From NCBI RefSeq assembly GCF_000590885.1, contig NZ_JFHN01000045.1:1-64000 (forward strand): a DNA stretch of 64,000 nt, written 5' to 3'. The DNA is from Erwinia mallotivora (GTDB taxonomy: Bacteria > Pseudomonadota > Gammaproteobacteria > Enterobacterales > Enterobacteriaceae). The translations under genes were made by a program, and so were the position numbers. Positions within the stretch are counted from its first letter, which is position 1. The number at the start of each line of letters is the position of its first letter. The notes beneath the pieces were generated by a model. It saw only the letters and a list, made by a program, of their open reading frames with translations. It did no database searches and was not told the origin of the DNA. Positions 42,983 through 52,469 of this stretch are shown here, one piece after another.

Positions 42983-45319
42983 ATGAAACAAATTCGTTTG
43001 TTAGCCCAGTATTACGTTGATCTGATGGTGAAACTGGGCCTGGTACGTTTTTCTCTGTTGCTGGCTTCGGCGCTGGTGGTGCTGGCAATGATCGTGCAAA
43101 TGGCGGTGACCATGGTGCTGCGCGGCCATGTGGAGAGCATCGACATGGTTCGTTCGGTGTTTTTTGGTCTGCTGATTACGCCGTGGGCGGTCTATTTTCT
43201 TTCCGTGGTGGTGGAGCAACTGGAAGAGTCCCGACAGCGCCTTTCGCGGCTGGTGGATAAGCTTGAGGAGATGCGCCATCGTGACCTGGAACTCAATCAG
43301 CAGATGAAAGGCAATATTACACAACTTAATCAGGAAATTGCCGACCGCATCAGGGCTGAAAAGGCTCGCCTGCAAGTGCTTGATAAGTTGACCGAAGAAA
43401 TGGAGAGGCGTGAGCAGGCGCAGATTGAACTGGAACAGCAGTCCTCTTTTTTACGTTCATTCCTTGATGCTTCGCCGGATCTGGTGTTTTACCGCAATAT
43501 TGACCAACAATTTTCCGGCTGCAATCGCGCGATGGAGCTGTTAACAGGGAAGAGTGAGAAACAACTGATTGGCCTGACACCGCGTGATGTTTATGACCAG
43601 GAAGGCGCGAATAAAGTCCTGGAAACGGATGAAAAAGTTTTTCGTCACAATGTGTCGCTGACCTATGAGCAGTGGCTGCAATATCCGGATGGCAGAAAGG
43701 CCTGCTTCGAAATCCGTAAAGTGCCTTACTACGATCGGGTAGGCAAACGAAGCGGCCTGATGGGATTTGGACGCGATATTACGGAGCGTAAGCGCTACCA
43801 GGACGCGCTGGAGAATGCCAGCAGGGAAAAGACCACCTTTATCTCAACGATCAGCCACGAGCTTCGTACGCCCCTTAACGGCATTGTGGGTTTGAGTCGT
43901 ATTCTGCTGGACACCGATCTGAATGCTGAACAATTAAAATATCTTAAAACGATTCACGTCTCGGCCATCACGCTGGGGAATATTTTTAATGATGTTATTG
44001 AAATGGACAAAATTGAACGACGTAAGGTGCAACTGGATAATCAGCCTGTCGATTTTACTGGTTTCCTTGCTGATTTGGAAAACCTGTCCGGCCTGCTGGT
44101 GCAGCCAAAAGGTCTGACGTTTATGTTGCAACCTGAACTGCCTTTACCCAATACCGTCGTCACCGACGGCACGCGGTTGCGACAAATTTTGTGGAACCTG
44201 ATTGGTAACGCGGTGAAGTTTACTCAGCAGGGCAGTGTGGTGGTGCGCGTCTGCTACCAACCGGATGGATGCCTGCGGTTCGACGTTGAAGATTCCGGAA
44301 TGGGCATTCCGCAGTACGAACAGGATAAGATTTTTGCCATGTATTATCAGGTTAAAGACCAGCGCGGTGGCAAACCTGCGACCGGCACCGGCATTGGCCT
44401 GGCCGTTTCGAAGCGGCTGGCACAAGGGATGGGTGGGGACATCACGGTACGCAGCGCACCCGGTGCCGGTTCCTGTTTTACATTAACCGTTATGGCACCA
44501 CGGTTGGCACAGCAGGATGAAGAGCAGCAACCCATCGATGAGTTACCGCTCCCCGCGTTGCATGTTCTTCTGGTCGAAGACATCGAACTGAATGTCGTGG
44601 TAGCGCGCTCGGTACTTGAAAAGCTGGGTAACAGCGTTGAAGTGGCGATGACCGGCGAGGAGGCTCTCACCCTGTTTGATCCCGCTGAATTTGACCTGGT
44701 GCTGCTGGATATTCAATTGCCTAATATGAGCGGGCTGGAGGTCGCGCGAGAAATTCATCAACGTTATGCCGGTCAGCAACTGCCGCCGCTCATAGCACTG
44801 ACGGCCAATGTGCTTAAAGACAAGAAAGAGTATCTCGAAGCGGGCATGGACGACGTATTAAGCAAGCCCCTTGCTGTACCTGCACTGACGGCAATAATTC
44901 AAAAATACTGGGACTATCAGCAAGGTGATGAACAGACTCAGGAGTACCAACTGGATGAAAAGAAAAGCCAGCTGCTCGATATCACCATGCTGGAGGACTA
45001 TATCGAGCTGGTAGGGCCTGAACTGATTCACCAGAGCCTGACAATATTTGAGCAGATGATGCCGGGTTATCTCGCCGTTCTGGATTCCAATATGATGGCG
45101 CGAGATCAGAAAGGCATTACCGAAGAAGGACACAAAATCAAAGGCGCGGCGGGTTCGGTAGGATTGGTGCATTTGCAACAACTGGCGAAACAGATTCAGA
45201 GTCCGGAACTACCGGCCTGGTGGGATAATGTCCAGGAATGGATTGAGGAGCTAAAGCAGGACTGGCGGCATGATGTGGAAGTGTTACGGGAATGGGTTAC
45301 AGCTTCACAAAAAAAATGA
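42983..45319 (+). CDS. arcB: Hybrid sensor kinase ArcB of the anoxic redox control system
   Basis: Senses the quinone redox state and phosphorylates ArcA and RssB. 778 residues, exactly as in E. coli. Two membrane helices (about 22-46 and 58-77), a coiled coil with leucine zipper, a PAS domain (about 153-270), redox cysteines C180 and C241, kinase H292 (ISHELRTPLNG), ATP-binding boxes, receiver aspartate in LVLLDIQLPNMSG (D576 equivalent), and the Hpt histidine H717 (EGHKIKGAAGS). The stop codon falls in the terminator region of the antisense sRNA ArcZ. Confidence 0.98.
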   Translation: MKQIRLLAQYYVDLMVKLGLVRFSLLLASALVVLAMIVQMAVTMVLRGHVESIDMVRSVFFGLLITPWAVYFLSVVVEQLEESRQRLSRLVDKLEEMRHRDLELNQQMKGNITQLNQEIADRIRAEKARLQVLDKLTEEMERREQAQIELEQQSSFLRSFLDASPDLVFYRNIDQQFSGCNRAMELLTGKSEKQLIGLTPRDVYDQEGANKVLETDEKVFRHNVSLTYEQWLQYPDGRKACFEIRKVPYYDRVGKRSGLMGFGRDITERKRYQDALENASREKTTFISTISHELRTPLNGIVGLSRILLDTDLNAEQLKYLKTIHVSAITLGNIFNDVIEMDKIERRKVQLDNQPVDFTGFLADLENLSGLLVQPKGLTFMLQPELPLPNTVVTDGTRLRQILWNLIGNAVKFTQQGSVVVRVCYQPDGCLRFDVEDSGMGIPQYEQDKIFAMYYQVKDQRGGKPATGTGIGLAVSKRLAQGMGGDITVRSAPGAGSCFTLTVMAPRLAQQDEEQQPIDELPLPALHVLLVEDIELNVVVARSVLEKLGNSVEVAMTGEEALTLFDPAEFDLVLLDIQLPNMSGLEVAREIHQRYAGQQLPPLIALTANVLKDKKEYLEAGMDDVLSKPLAVPALTAIIQKYWDYQQGDEQTQEYQLDEKKSQLLDITMLEDYIELVGPELIHQSLTIFEQMMPGYLAVLDSNMMARDQKGITEEGHKIKGAAGSVGLVHLQQLAKQIQSPELPAWWDNVQEWIEELKQDWRHDVEVLREWVTASQKK

Positions 45320-45434
45320 CCCCGACCGAAGCCGGGGTGCGCGAATACTGCGCCAACACCAGGGAAAAGGGTAACCTGCGCTATTCTGATAAGAGTGTAA
45401 AAAAGCACAGGCAAGGTATTGGTTAAAACGCTCA
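45310..45434 (-). ncRNA. arcZ: Hfq-dependent small RNA ArcZ
   Basis: The minus strand just past arcB carries the ArcZ core: CCCTGGTGTTGGCGCAG, then TATTCGCGCACCCCGG, then a CCCCGG/TCGGGG hairpin and eight T. In E. coli ArcZ is transcribed antisense to the arcB end, is repressed by ArcA, activates rpoS translation and represses flhDC and others. The terminator runs into the arcB stop codon, as expected. The seed region GGTGTTGGCG is intact. The 5' part has diverged; I place the 5' end near 45434 from a weak -10 (TAAGGT, 45441-45446) and the E. coli length of 121. In K-12 elbB follows; here it is missing. Confidence 0.88.
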
Positions 45435-46190
45435 GGAACTACCTTAGCAAATCTCACATCACATGTTACCAGATTCATTAAAATGTGTGATGTTGAGCAG
45501 CGTTTCCAGACAGAAAACATTAATTTGATGACACAGTCAAGCACGGAATGAATTTATACGCTGTATTGGTCAATAAATGTTCTGTTTGGGCGTTTTACAG
45601 CCCTGTCAGGGTAACAGGTTTTCATTACGCGCTGAAATGATCGCTAGCAGTAATGCTGAATAAAATTCACTGTCAAAAGGCAATATTTAACTGTCTGTAA
45701 AACATCTTTTTTTATGAGATTAAGGTCTCTGATGAAAAATGATTCGCAATGAAGTGAAAAAAGCCGGATGACAAGATTTTAAGAATCGTTTTTACCAGAA
45801 CCATGGTCAGCAATTAATGTTCAAATTAGCTGCTGAGATCCGCTGTAAAAAGCCTGATAACTGCTTACCCTGGGTGATATATGGGCGATAAGATTAATTT
45901 TGCAAAAGCCAGAAGGTGTAATGCATTAGATTTGTGAATCTATAGGTTTTTACATTTTCCGGCTGCTGGTAATACCTCTTTCCGGTCAGCCTGGCTTGTT
46001 TAGCGGATGGAACCGATTCCTGATGAACGGAAGTGGTTGAAGCTGTTGAGGCATTTATTTTTTCCTGGAACCACAAAGGTTTAAAAAGTGGTTTTGAGAG
46101 CATTTACCGGATACGTTAACCTGCGATTTGGGAAGACTGGGGACGATAAATGGCTTCTGAAATGATTAAGAATGTTATGGATACAAATCT
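45320..46190. other. arcB-mtgA spacer, elbB absent
   Basis: 871 bases. ArcZ fills the first 115. Beyond about 45440 I see no supported ORF. In K-12 elbB lies between arcB and mtgA, and no ElbB-like sequence is seen in any frame. The region is AT-rich and must hold the mtgA promoter. Confidence 0.55.
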
Positions 46191-46910
46191 ATGAAGCAGC
46201 GTAAGAGCGGAATCTTACAGCAAGTTAAGAACGTCGTGTTTAAAGCCTTACTCAGCATTATCGGATTGTGGATAGCTGGAATTCTACTTTTTTCTTTTCT
46301 TCCGGTACCTTTTTCAGCCGTGATGGCAGAGCGGCAGCTTACAGCCTGGTTCAGAGGCGATTTTGGCTATGTGGCTCACTCCAACTGGGTTGGGATGGAC
46401 GACATTGCGCCGTGGATGCCACTTGCGGTGATAGCGGCAGAAGACCAGAAATTCCCCGAACATTGGGGATTTGATGTTCAGGCGATTCAGACCGTGCTGG
46501 ATAATGAGGGTGGCCGGATGAGAGGTGCATCGACGTTGTCACAGCAGACTGCGAAAAACATGTTTTTGTGGGATGGGCGGAGCTGGATACGTAAAGGTCT
46601 GGAAGCGGGTCTGACCGTAGGGATTGAAACGGTATGGACCAAGAGAAGGATTCTGACGGTGTATCTGAACGTGGCCGAGTTTGGTAAAGGTGTTTTTGGG
46701 GTGGAAGAGGCCTCGCAGCGCTATTTTCATAAACCGGCAAGCCGTCTGACCATGTCAGAGGCGGCTCTGCTTGCCGCAGTATTGCCTAATCCGATCCGTT
46801 TCAGGGCTGATGCGCCTTCAGCCTATGTCCGGCAGCGACAGCAGTGGATTTTACGACAAATGCGTCAGCTGGGTGGCGAAGGCTTCCTGCAACAACATAA
46901 ATTGCGTTAA
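46191..46910 (+). CDS. mtgA: Monofunctional peptidoglycan glycosyltransferase
   Basis: Polymerises lipid II into glycan strands at the inner membrane and can act at the septum. 239 residues. One membrane helix (about 17-38), then a GT51 domain: catalytic glutamate in [40 protein letters not shown] and [15 protein letters not shown]. The ribosome site is weak. It converges on npr, with a long hairpin between them. yrbL, which lies next in K-12, is absent. Confidence 0.95.
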   Translation: MKQRKSGILQQVKNVVFKALLSIIGLWIAGILLFSFLPVPFSAVMAERQLTAWFRGDFGYVAHSNWVGMDDIAPWMPLAVIAAEDQKFPEHWGFDVQAIQTVLDNEGGRMRGASTLSQQTAKNMFLWDGRSWIRKGLEAGLTVGIETVWTKRRILTVYLNVAEFGKGVFGVEEASQRYFHKPASRLTMSEAALLAAVLPNPIRFRADAPSAYVRQRQQWILRQMRQLGGEGFLQQHKLR

Positions 46911-46917
46911 CGCCACA

Positions 46918-46950
46918 CAGGCCAGGACGAGAGCGAACTCTCCTGGCCTG
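46918..46950. terminator. Hairpin between convergent mtgA and npr
   Basis: CAGGCCAG (46918-46925) pairs with CTGGCCTG (46943-46950), and GAGAG pairs with CTCTC inside it around a CGAA loop. It lies 8 bases after the mtgA stop and 6 before that of npr. It has no long T run on either strand. Confidence 0.6.
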
Positions 46951-46955
46951 ATGCG

Positions 46956-47228
46956 TTAATCCTCGTCGAAACCGGCATTGAAAAGCTCAATGACCGCAGT
47001 CAGCGCTGTTTCTTCCTCAGGACCTGTAGCTTCAATTTCAATATGCCCCCCTTTTGCTGAGTCCAGCATCAGCAGGGCGATAACGCTACTGGCTTCGGCC
47101 TCAGTACCGCTTTCATTTCTTAATAATACTTCCGCATCAAAGCTCTGAACCAGTTCAAAGAGCTTCATCGCCGGGCGTGCATGCATTCCCAGCTTGTTCT
47201 TAATCTCAACGGTTTGTCTGACTGTCAT
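46956..47228 (-). CDS. npr: Phosphocarrier protein NPr of the nitrogen PTS
   Basis: HPr-like carrier between EI-Ntr (PtsP) and PtsN. 90 residues. The phosphorylated histidine is H16 in [13 protein letters not shown]. Its start overlaps the rapZ stop by 4 bases. It is the last gene of the long rpoN cluster. Confidence 0.97.
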   Translation of the reverse strand: MTVRQTVEIKNKLGMHARPAMKLFELVQSFDAEVLLRNESGTEAEASSVIALLMLDSAKGGHIEIEATGPEEETALTAVIELFNAGFDED

Positions 47229-48079
47229 GATTTGCGTTTTTCCAGGGTACGATGGCGGGACTGGACGTTTTTGCCGCGCGAACGAAAGTATTCTGCCAGC
47301 TGTTCGGCAATGTAAACCGAACGGTGCTTACCTCCGGTACAGCCTATGGCAACGGTGAGGTAGCTACGATTGTTAGTTTCCAGCATCGGCAACCACAGCT
47401 CAAGATAGCTACGGGTCTGATAAATAAAATTATGTACTTCAGTATGGCGATCAAGAAATGCGGCTACAGGCCGATCCAGTCCGGTCATTGGCCGTAGCTT
47501 CGGATCCCAGTGTGGATTAGGCAGAAAACGAACGTCGAAGACGTAATCAGCATCAATCGGAATACCATGTTTAAAACCGAATGACTCGAAGACCATGGTC
47601 AGCTCACGTTCACGTTTCCCCAGCAGACGTGTGCGTAGCATTTCAGCCAGTTCGTGGACCGACATTTCAGAAGTATCAACAATCAGGTCTGCTCTTGAAC
47701 GTAAAGGTTCCAGCAGATCGTTTTCTTCATCAATGGCACTTTCCAGTGAAAGGTTTTTACTCGACAGAGGGTGCAATCGCCGTGTGTCACTGTAGCGACG
47801 TATCAGTGTATTACGATCGGCGTCCAGAAACAGCAGCTGAGGAGAGAAGCTCTCCGGCAGACTGGTAAGTGCTTTTTCGAATACTTCTGGTGATTCTGGC
47901 ATGTTGCGCACATCGATGCTGACTGCGGCTGAAATATTGCGCTCTGCCAGAGAATTTGCCAGCTCCGGCAGCAGCACTACGGGCAGATTGTCCACGCAAT
48001 AAAAGCCCATATCTTCCAGTGCACGCAACGCAACGGATTTGCCAGAACCCGATCGACCACTGACGATCATCAGCACCAT
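47225..48079 (-). CDS. rapZ: RNase adapter RapZ
   Basis: Binds the sRNA GlmZ and presents it to RNase E, so controlling glmS and amino-sugar supply. It senses glucosamine-6-phosphate. 284 residues, as in E. coli. P-loop GRSGSGKS (8-15) lies in the N-terminal kinase-like domain. The C-terminal domain includes [17 protein letters not shown] and the basic RNA-binding tail [19 protein letters not shown]. It overlaps npr by 4 bases and follows ptsN. Confidence 0.97.
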   Translation of the reverse strand: MVLMIVSGRSGSGKSVALRALEDMGFYCVDNLPVVLLPELANSLAERNISAAVSIDVRNMPESPEVFEKALTSLPESFSPQLLFLDADRNTLIRRYSDTRRLHPLSSKNLSLESAIDEENDLLEPLRSRADLIVDTSEMSVHELAEMLRTRLLGKRERELTMVFESFGFKHGIPIDADYVFDVRFLPNPHWDPKLRPMTGLDRPVAAFLDRHTEVHNFIYQTRSYLELWLPMLETNNRSYLTVAIGCTGGKHRSVYIAEQLAEYFRSRGKNVQSRHRTLEKRKS

Positions 48080-48162
48080 GACTTATTCTCCTGATTGGCC
48101 GGTTTACGGGGGTTAGCAGCGATCCGGGTCATGTTCTTAATGCCTTAGCCTGTCCGGCAAGA

Positions 48163-48648
48163 CTAGTGATCATCTTCGGGGCTCTCTGCCATGATCCCGA
48201 AAAGTTCTTCATCACTCTGTGCGGCACGCAGCCGGCGGCAAACCGTTTTATCTGCCAGCCGTTTAGCCACCAGGGAAAGAGTGTGTAAATGCGTTTTACA
48301 CTGATCGGCAGGCACCAACAGTGCAAACAGCAAATCGACTGGTTGATTATCAATGGCATCAAAAGCGACGGGCTGATCGAGGCGAATAAAGACGCCGACG
48401 GCGCGCAGCGTGTCTTCCACCAGCTTACCGTGTGGAATAGCGATACCATTGCCGATACCGGTACTGCCCATCCGCTCCCGAGTGAGGATTGCTTCGAAAA
48501 TGGTCTGGTGCGGAAGATTCAGCTGTTTGGCTGCTAACTCGCTGATAATCTCCAGCGCCCGCTTTTTACTCTGGCAATGTACGCCATTGCGGGTACAGGA
48601 CACGCTCAGTACCGAGCTCAGTTCCAGTGTTAAGTCATTGTTCATCAT
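48163..48648 (-). CDS. ptsN: Nitrogen-regulatory EIIA protein PtsN (EIIA-Ntr)
   Basis: Phosphoacceptor of the nitrogen PTS. Its dephosphorylated form binds TrkA and KdpD and affects potassium balance and other regulators. 161 residues from the ATG at 48648 (MMNNDLTLEL), matching E. coli. The active histidine is H73 in GNGIAIPHGKL. A longer in-frame ORF to 48738 is not supported by homology. A 202-base gap with a strong hairpin separates it from hpf. Confidence 0.95.
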   Translation of the reverse strand: MMNNDLTLELSSVLSVSCTRNGVHCQSKKRALEIISELAAKQLNLPHQTIFEAILTRERMGSTGIGNGIAIPHGKLVEDTLRAVGVFIRLDQPVAFDAIDNQPVDLLFALLVPADQCKTHLHTLSLVAKRLADKTVCRRLRAAQSDEELFGIMAESPEDDH

Positions 48649-48753
48649 AGTTTCACTTACGTGTTTATCTTCGCCTGCAAGATAGCGGACTTTAGGTGTT
48701 CCCCGGGGAACCATGCCTGCCATCGGTCGACTGCTCATGCCTTATTGATCAAC

Positions 48754-48783
48754 GGCTCGTACTCCGGGAGAAGAGTACGAGCC
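48754..48783 (-). repeat. Perfect 11-bp hairpin in the hpf-ptsN gap
   Basis: GGCTCGTACTC (48754-48764) and GAGTACGAGCC (48773-48783) form a perfect stem with an 8-base loop. It lies about 70 bases after the hpf stop and 105 before ptsN. No T run follows on the minus strand, so it looks more like an mRNA-stabilising or processing element than an intrinsic terminator. Confidence 0.65.
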
Positions 48784-48850
48784 GACACATCTTACGTCAC
48801 GTTCTTATTAAATAAGGGTGGCGAAAAAATATTCAATTTCTGAGTGAAAT

Positions 48851-49138
48851 TTAATGCTGTTTCAACTTGTCTTTATGTTTATTCAGTTGTCGGGTCAGCT
48901 TGTCAATCAAACCGTCGATTGCTGCATACATATCTTTCTCTTCGGAGGTGGCATGCAACTCGCCGCCGTTAACATGCAGGGTTGCGTCAGCGATTTGGGT
49001 CACTTTCTCAACCTTAAGCACTATATACACCTGGTTTATCCGGTCAAAATACTGCTCCAGTTTGGCAAATTTAGCCGTGACAAACTCCCTTAAAGGTTCA
49101 GTGATTTCTACATTTTGTCCGGTGATGTTGAGTTGCAT
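48851..49138 (-). CDS. hpf: Ribosome hibernation promoting factor (short HPF)
   Basis: Together with RMF converts 70S ribosomes into inactive 100S dimers in stationary phase. 95 residues, the short gamma-proteobacterial form. MQLNITGQNVEITEPLREFV is the N-terminal signature. It lies 22 bases after rpoN on the same strand. Confidence 0.97.
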   Translation of the reverse strand: MQLNITGQNVEITEPLREFVTAKFAKLEQYFDRINQVYIVLKVEKVTQIADATLHVNGGELHATSEEKDMYAAIDGLIDKLTRQLNKHKDKLKQH

Positions 49139-49160
49139 ACGCTTTTCCTTATCTGTGCGT

Positions 49161-50594
49161 TCAGACCAGTTGTTTACGTTGGTTTGATGGCGGAATGGAT
49201 AAAGACTCTCGATACTTTGCGACGGTTCGCCGTGCCACCATAATTCCCTGCTCGGAAAGCAGAGTCGTCAGCTTACTGTCACTAAGCGGTTTGGCGGGAT
49301 TCTCCGCCGAGATTAATTTTTTCACCAGAGCACGAATTGCGGTTGAAGAGGCTTCCCCCCCCCCCTCCGTATTGACGTGGCTGGAGAAAAAATATTTCAG
49401 TTCAAAAATACCACGTGGGCTGTGCAAATACTTTTGCGTGGTAACACGTGAAATGGTGGATTCATGCATATCCACCGCACTGGCGATGTCTGCCAGTACC
49501 ATCGGGCGCATGAATTCTTCCCCCTGCTCAAAGAAGGCCTGTTGCTGATCGACAATGCAACGGGTCACTTTCAACAGCGTATCATTGCGGCTTTCCAGGC
49601 TTTTAATCAGCCACTTCGCCTCCTGCAAGTTGCTGCGAATAAACTGGCTGTCGTTATCATTGCGACCTGAACCGCCTAGCGATGCATAGTGCTGATTGAT
49701 CTTCAGTCGGGGGACGCTGTCCGTGTTCAGATCGACCGTCCAGCGCGTACCGACCTTACGCACCAGCACATCAGGAATAACATACTCAGGTTCGCTGGTA
49801 TTGATCGACTGGCCTGGGCGGGGGTCGAGCGACTGGATGAGTTGCATGGCGTTTTTCAGCACGTCTTCTTTCAGCCGCGTGACACGCATCAGGCTGCGGA
49901 AATCATGATTGGCCAGTAAATCGAGATGGGCGCTGACAATCAGCCGTGCTTCTTTGAGAAAGGGCAGGTCTTCTGCAAACTGGGAAAGCTGGACCAGCAG
50001 GCAGTCACGCAGATCGCGGGCACAGACACCAACCGGGTCAAAACGCTGCATACGTTTAAGAACGGCTTCAACCTCATCCAGCGTCAACTCTTCATTGCCA
50101 GTGCTTTCCAGAATCTCTTCCAGAGACACCGTCAGATAACCGGTGTCGTCTACCGCATCAACGATGGACGTCGCGATGGCGCGATCGGTATCAGTAAAAG
50201 GCGTCAAATCCACCTGCCACGTCAGATAATCCTGCAACGTTTGGGTGGTTTCTCCCTGATAAACGGGGAGTTCATCATCGTGATAATCGGTTCCGGTTCC
50301 GGAAGGGGTTCCCGCAGTGTAAATTTCGTCCCAGGTGGCGTCCAGAGGTAACTCTTCCGGCATATCCTTTTGTTCCAAAGCCTCACGCGTATCCAGCGAT
50401 TCCTTTTCCTCGTACTCTCGCGAGTCGACTTCCTCATGAATGTCGGTTTGCTCTAGCAACGGATTGCTTTCCAGCGCCAGCTGAATTTCCTGCTGTAGTT
50501 CAAGCGTAGAGAGTTGCAGCAGACGAATGGCCTGTTGCAGTTGTGGCGTCATGGCAAGCTGTTGGCTAAGCCTGAGTTGCAAACCTTGCTTCAT
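49161..50594 (-). CDS. rpoN: RNA polymerase sigma-54 factor
   Basis: Directs RNA polymerase to -24/-12 promoters of nitrogen, phage-shock and, in plant-associated relatives, type III secretion genes. 477 residues. Region I is Q/L-rich ([19 protein letters not shown]), region II is acidic, the core-binding region and HTH follow ([20 protein letters not shown]), and the RpoN box [10 protein letters not shown] is at 454-463. Residues 410-414 (EGGGE) are encoded through an uninterrupted run of 11 G (49355-49365), in frame here. One base less would stop translation after 423 residues, one more after 437; both lose the RpoN box. Confidence 0.97.
   Translation of the reverse strand: MKQGLQLRLSQQLAMTPQLQQAIRLLQLSTLELQQEIQLALESNPLLEQTDIHEEVDSREYEEKESLDTREALEQKDMPEELPLDATWDEIYTAGTPSGTGTDYHDDELPVYQGETTQTLQDYLTWQVDLTPFTDTDRAIATSIVDAVDDTGYLTVSLEEILESTGNEELTLDEVEAVLKRMQRFDPVGVCARDLRDCLLVQLSQFAEDLPFLKEARLIVSAHLDLLANHDFRSLMRVTRLKEDVLKNAMQLIQSLDPRPGQSINTSEPEYVIPDVLVRKVGTRWTVDLNTDSVPRLKINQHYASLGGSGRNDNDSQFIRSNLQEAKWLIKSLESRNDTLLKVTRCIVDQQQAFFEQGEEFMRPMVLADIASAVDMHESTISRVTTQKYLHSPRGIFELKYFFSSHVNTEGGGEASSTAIRALVKKLISAENPAKPLSDSKLTTLLSEQGIMVARRTVAKYRESLSIPPSNQRKQLV
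49355..49365 (-). repeat. Homopolymer of 11 G (C on plus) inside rpoN
   Basis: Eleven consecutive C on the plus strand cover codons 410-414 of rpoN. The encoded residues (TEGGGEASS) are those of E. coli RpoN, but other glycine codons would break the run. Tracts of this length slip readily during replication in bacterial contingency genes. Confidence 0.9.
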
Positions 50595-50641
50595 ATTCAG
50601 AATAGAAATTCCTCAAAAATCTTACCGGGTTTAACACCTTA

Positions 50642-51367
50642 TCAGAGTCTGAACTCTTCGCCCAGGTAGACTCGTTTAACTTGTTCATCTTCCAGAATTT
50701 GTTCTGGCGAACCATGGGCAATCAGGTGTCCCTGACTGACAATATAAGCGCGCTCACAGACTGCCAGCGTTTCGCGCACGTTATGGTCGGTAATGAGTAC
50801 GCCTAATCCACTGTCACGCAGATGCTCAATAATTTTTTTGATATCAATAACCGAAATCGGGTCAACACCCGCAAAAGGTTCATCCAGCAGGATAAATTTC
50901 GGATTGGCTGCCAGCGCCCGGGCGATCTCTACCCGTCGACGCTCACCTCCAGAAAGCGCCTGTCCCATGCTGTTGCGCAGGTGACTGATATGGAACTCAT
51001 CCATTAACTCATTAGCGCGATCTTCACGTTGTTCTGGCGTCAGGTCGTCACGAATTTGCAGTACCGCCATCAGGTTGTCAAACACGCTCAGGCGACGGAA
51101 GATGGAGGCTTCCTGAGGCAAGTAACCAATACCCCGTCGGGCGCGGGCATGCAGTGGCAGTATGCTGATATCTTCTTCATCAATGATGATGCGACCGGCA
51201 TCGCGGGGTACTATCCCCACCACCATATAGAAAGTCGTGGTCTTGCCTGCGCCGTTGGGTCCAAGAAGACCCACAATTTCGCCGGAATGAACTTGCAGGC
51301 TGACATCTTCGACCACACGGCGGCCTTTGTAAGCTTTCGCCAGATTTTCTGCAATTAACGTTGCCAT
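50642..51367 (-). CDS. lptB: LPS transport ATPase LptB
   Basis: Drives extraction of LPS from the inner membrane with LptF and LptG (not in this window) and LptC. 241 residues. Walker [13 protein letters not shown] signature [16 protein letters not shown] and Walker [13 protein letters not shown] are present, with the switch histidine in [11 protein letters not shown]. It lies 6 bases after lptA and 47 before rpoN. Confidence 0.98.
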   Translation of the reverse strand: MATLIAENLAKAYKGRRVVEDVSLQVHSGEIVGLLGPNGAGKTTTFYMVVGIVPRDAGRIIIDEEDISILPLHARARRGIGYLPQEASIFRRLSVFDNLMAVLQIRDDLTPEQREDRANELMDEFHISHLRNSMGQALSGGERRRVEIARALAANPKFILLDEPFAGVDPISVIDIKKIIEHLRDSGLGVLITDHNVRETLAVCERAYIVSQGHLIAHGSPEQILEDEQVKRVYLGEEFRL

Positions 51368-51373
51368 AGCTGA

Positions 51374-51922
51374 TTAGTTACTCTTTTTCTGTCCAGTGGA
51401 CGGGTTACCTTTATCCTGCAACTGTGAAGGAACCAGAACGGTAGTGACACGCTTGCCGGTGTTGCCATAGGCCTGCATTTTCTGCTCTTTAACCAGATAG
51501 GTAATCCGATCGCCTTTAACATTGCTGTCGAGCTGTTCAAGATAGGCATTGCCGGTCAGCTCAACAAAGTCTGTTGCCAGTTCATAATGCATTTTCAGGG
51601 CATGGCCTTTAACGGGTTTACCGTTATCCTGCATTTGATAAAAAGTGGCGGGATTACCGTAAGCGTCAACAATCGTTTTTTTACTGTCTCCGCCCGGACG
51701 GGTAACCACCACTTTGTCAGCGGTAATTTTAATCGAACCCTGGGTGACGATAACGTTGCCGGTGAAGGTAGCTACATTACCCTGCATATCCAGCGCCTGG
51801 TTTTCGGAATCCACATTGACCGGTTTATCTGAGTCGCCGGTCAGTGCGAGAGCTGGCAGGCTGGCAGCCAACAGCAGGCCGAGTGTCAAAAACTTAAGAT
51901 TGTTTTGCATTTTGAATTTCAT
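51374..51922 (-). CDS. lptA: Periplasmic LPS-bridge protein LptA
   Basis: Forms the periplasmic bridge that carries LPS from LptC to LptD. 182 residues from the ATG at 51922 (MKFKMQNNLKF). Signal peptide about 1-27 (LLLAASLPALA). OstA/jelly-roll domain with GNVATFTGNVIVTQGSIKI and ITYLVKEQKMQAYG. The start lies 29 bases inside lptC, the overlap typical of this operon. Confidence 0.96.
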   Translation of the reverse strand: MKFKMQNNLKFLTLGLLLAASLPALALTGDSDKPVNVDSENQALDMQGNVATFTGNVIVTQGSIKITADKVVVTRPGGDSKKTIVDAYGNPATFYQMQDNGKPVKGHALKMHYELATDFVELTGNAYLEQLDSNVKGDRITYLVKEQKMQAYGNTGKRVTTVLVPSQLQDKGNPSTGQKKSN

Positions 51923-52469
51923 AGGAGGTTTTGACCTTTTCAATCAACTCGGCAGTTTTGTTGCGTAAATTCCCGCGCATTTTCATGCCGGTAGAGTTAA
52001 AGCTGGTGCCATATAGCGTCACCTGATCTTCTGAAGTGACATCCTGAGTGACAAGGTTGACGACTGCATTATCGGTTTTGATTCTTTGCAGTTGGGCATC
52101 CTGAGTCAGGCTGTTGACCTCAACATGGCCGTAAAGATACAGCATGCGATCATTGGTCAACTTCGCTTTGTCAGAGCGCACTGACCAGGTGGGAATTTTA
52201 TTCTCATCGTAGGTGGTCATGATTGGGTTATCGAACCAACTTACCCCATCAAGGGAAAAATAGGTCACTTTGTCTGACACGAGCTTATAGTTCAGGGCTC
52301 CCTGCGGGTTATAAACCACGGTATTCGATGACTGGCTGGTGTAGGTTGGTTCCTGGCCGTTTCCCGCTGCGGGTGCGGCGCTGTTGTCGTTATCAGCCAG
52401 ATTCCAGCCAATAAGCACGATAGCCACCAGGGCCAGCAACAGCGTAATCCAACGCCTTGTTTTACTCAT
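51894..52469 (-). CDS. lptC: LPS export protein LptC
   Basis: Inner-membrane bitopic protein that receives LPS from LptB2FG and passes it to LptA. 191 residues, as in E. coli. One N-terminal helix (about 7-25, WITLLLALVAIVLIGWNLA) and a periplasmic jelly-roll domain (FSLDGVSWFDNPIMTTYDE). It overlaps kdsC by 4 bases and lptA by 29. Confidence 0.96.
   Translation of the reverse strand: MSKTRRWITLLLALVAIVLIGWNLADNDNSAAPAAGNGQEPTYTSQSSNTVVYNPQGALNYKLVSDKVTYFSLDGVSWFDNPIMTTYDENKIPTWSVRSDKAKLTNDRMLYLYGHVEVNSLTQDAQLQRIKTDNAVVNLVTQDVTSEDQVTLYGTSFNSTGMKMRGNLRNKTAELIEKVKTSYEIQNAKQS

Noticed and set aside
45894-46103. ORF of 69 residues before mtgA
   Set aside because: No domain, signal or ribosome site; looks like random open frame.
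49161-50594. rpoN as a frameshifted pseudogene because of the G run
   Set aside because: The frame is intact through the 11-G tract and the C-terminus with the RpoN box is complete.
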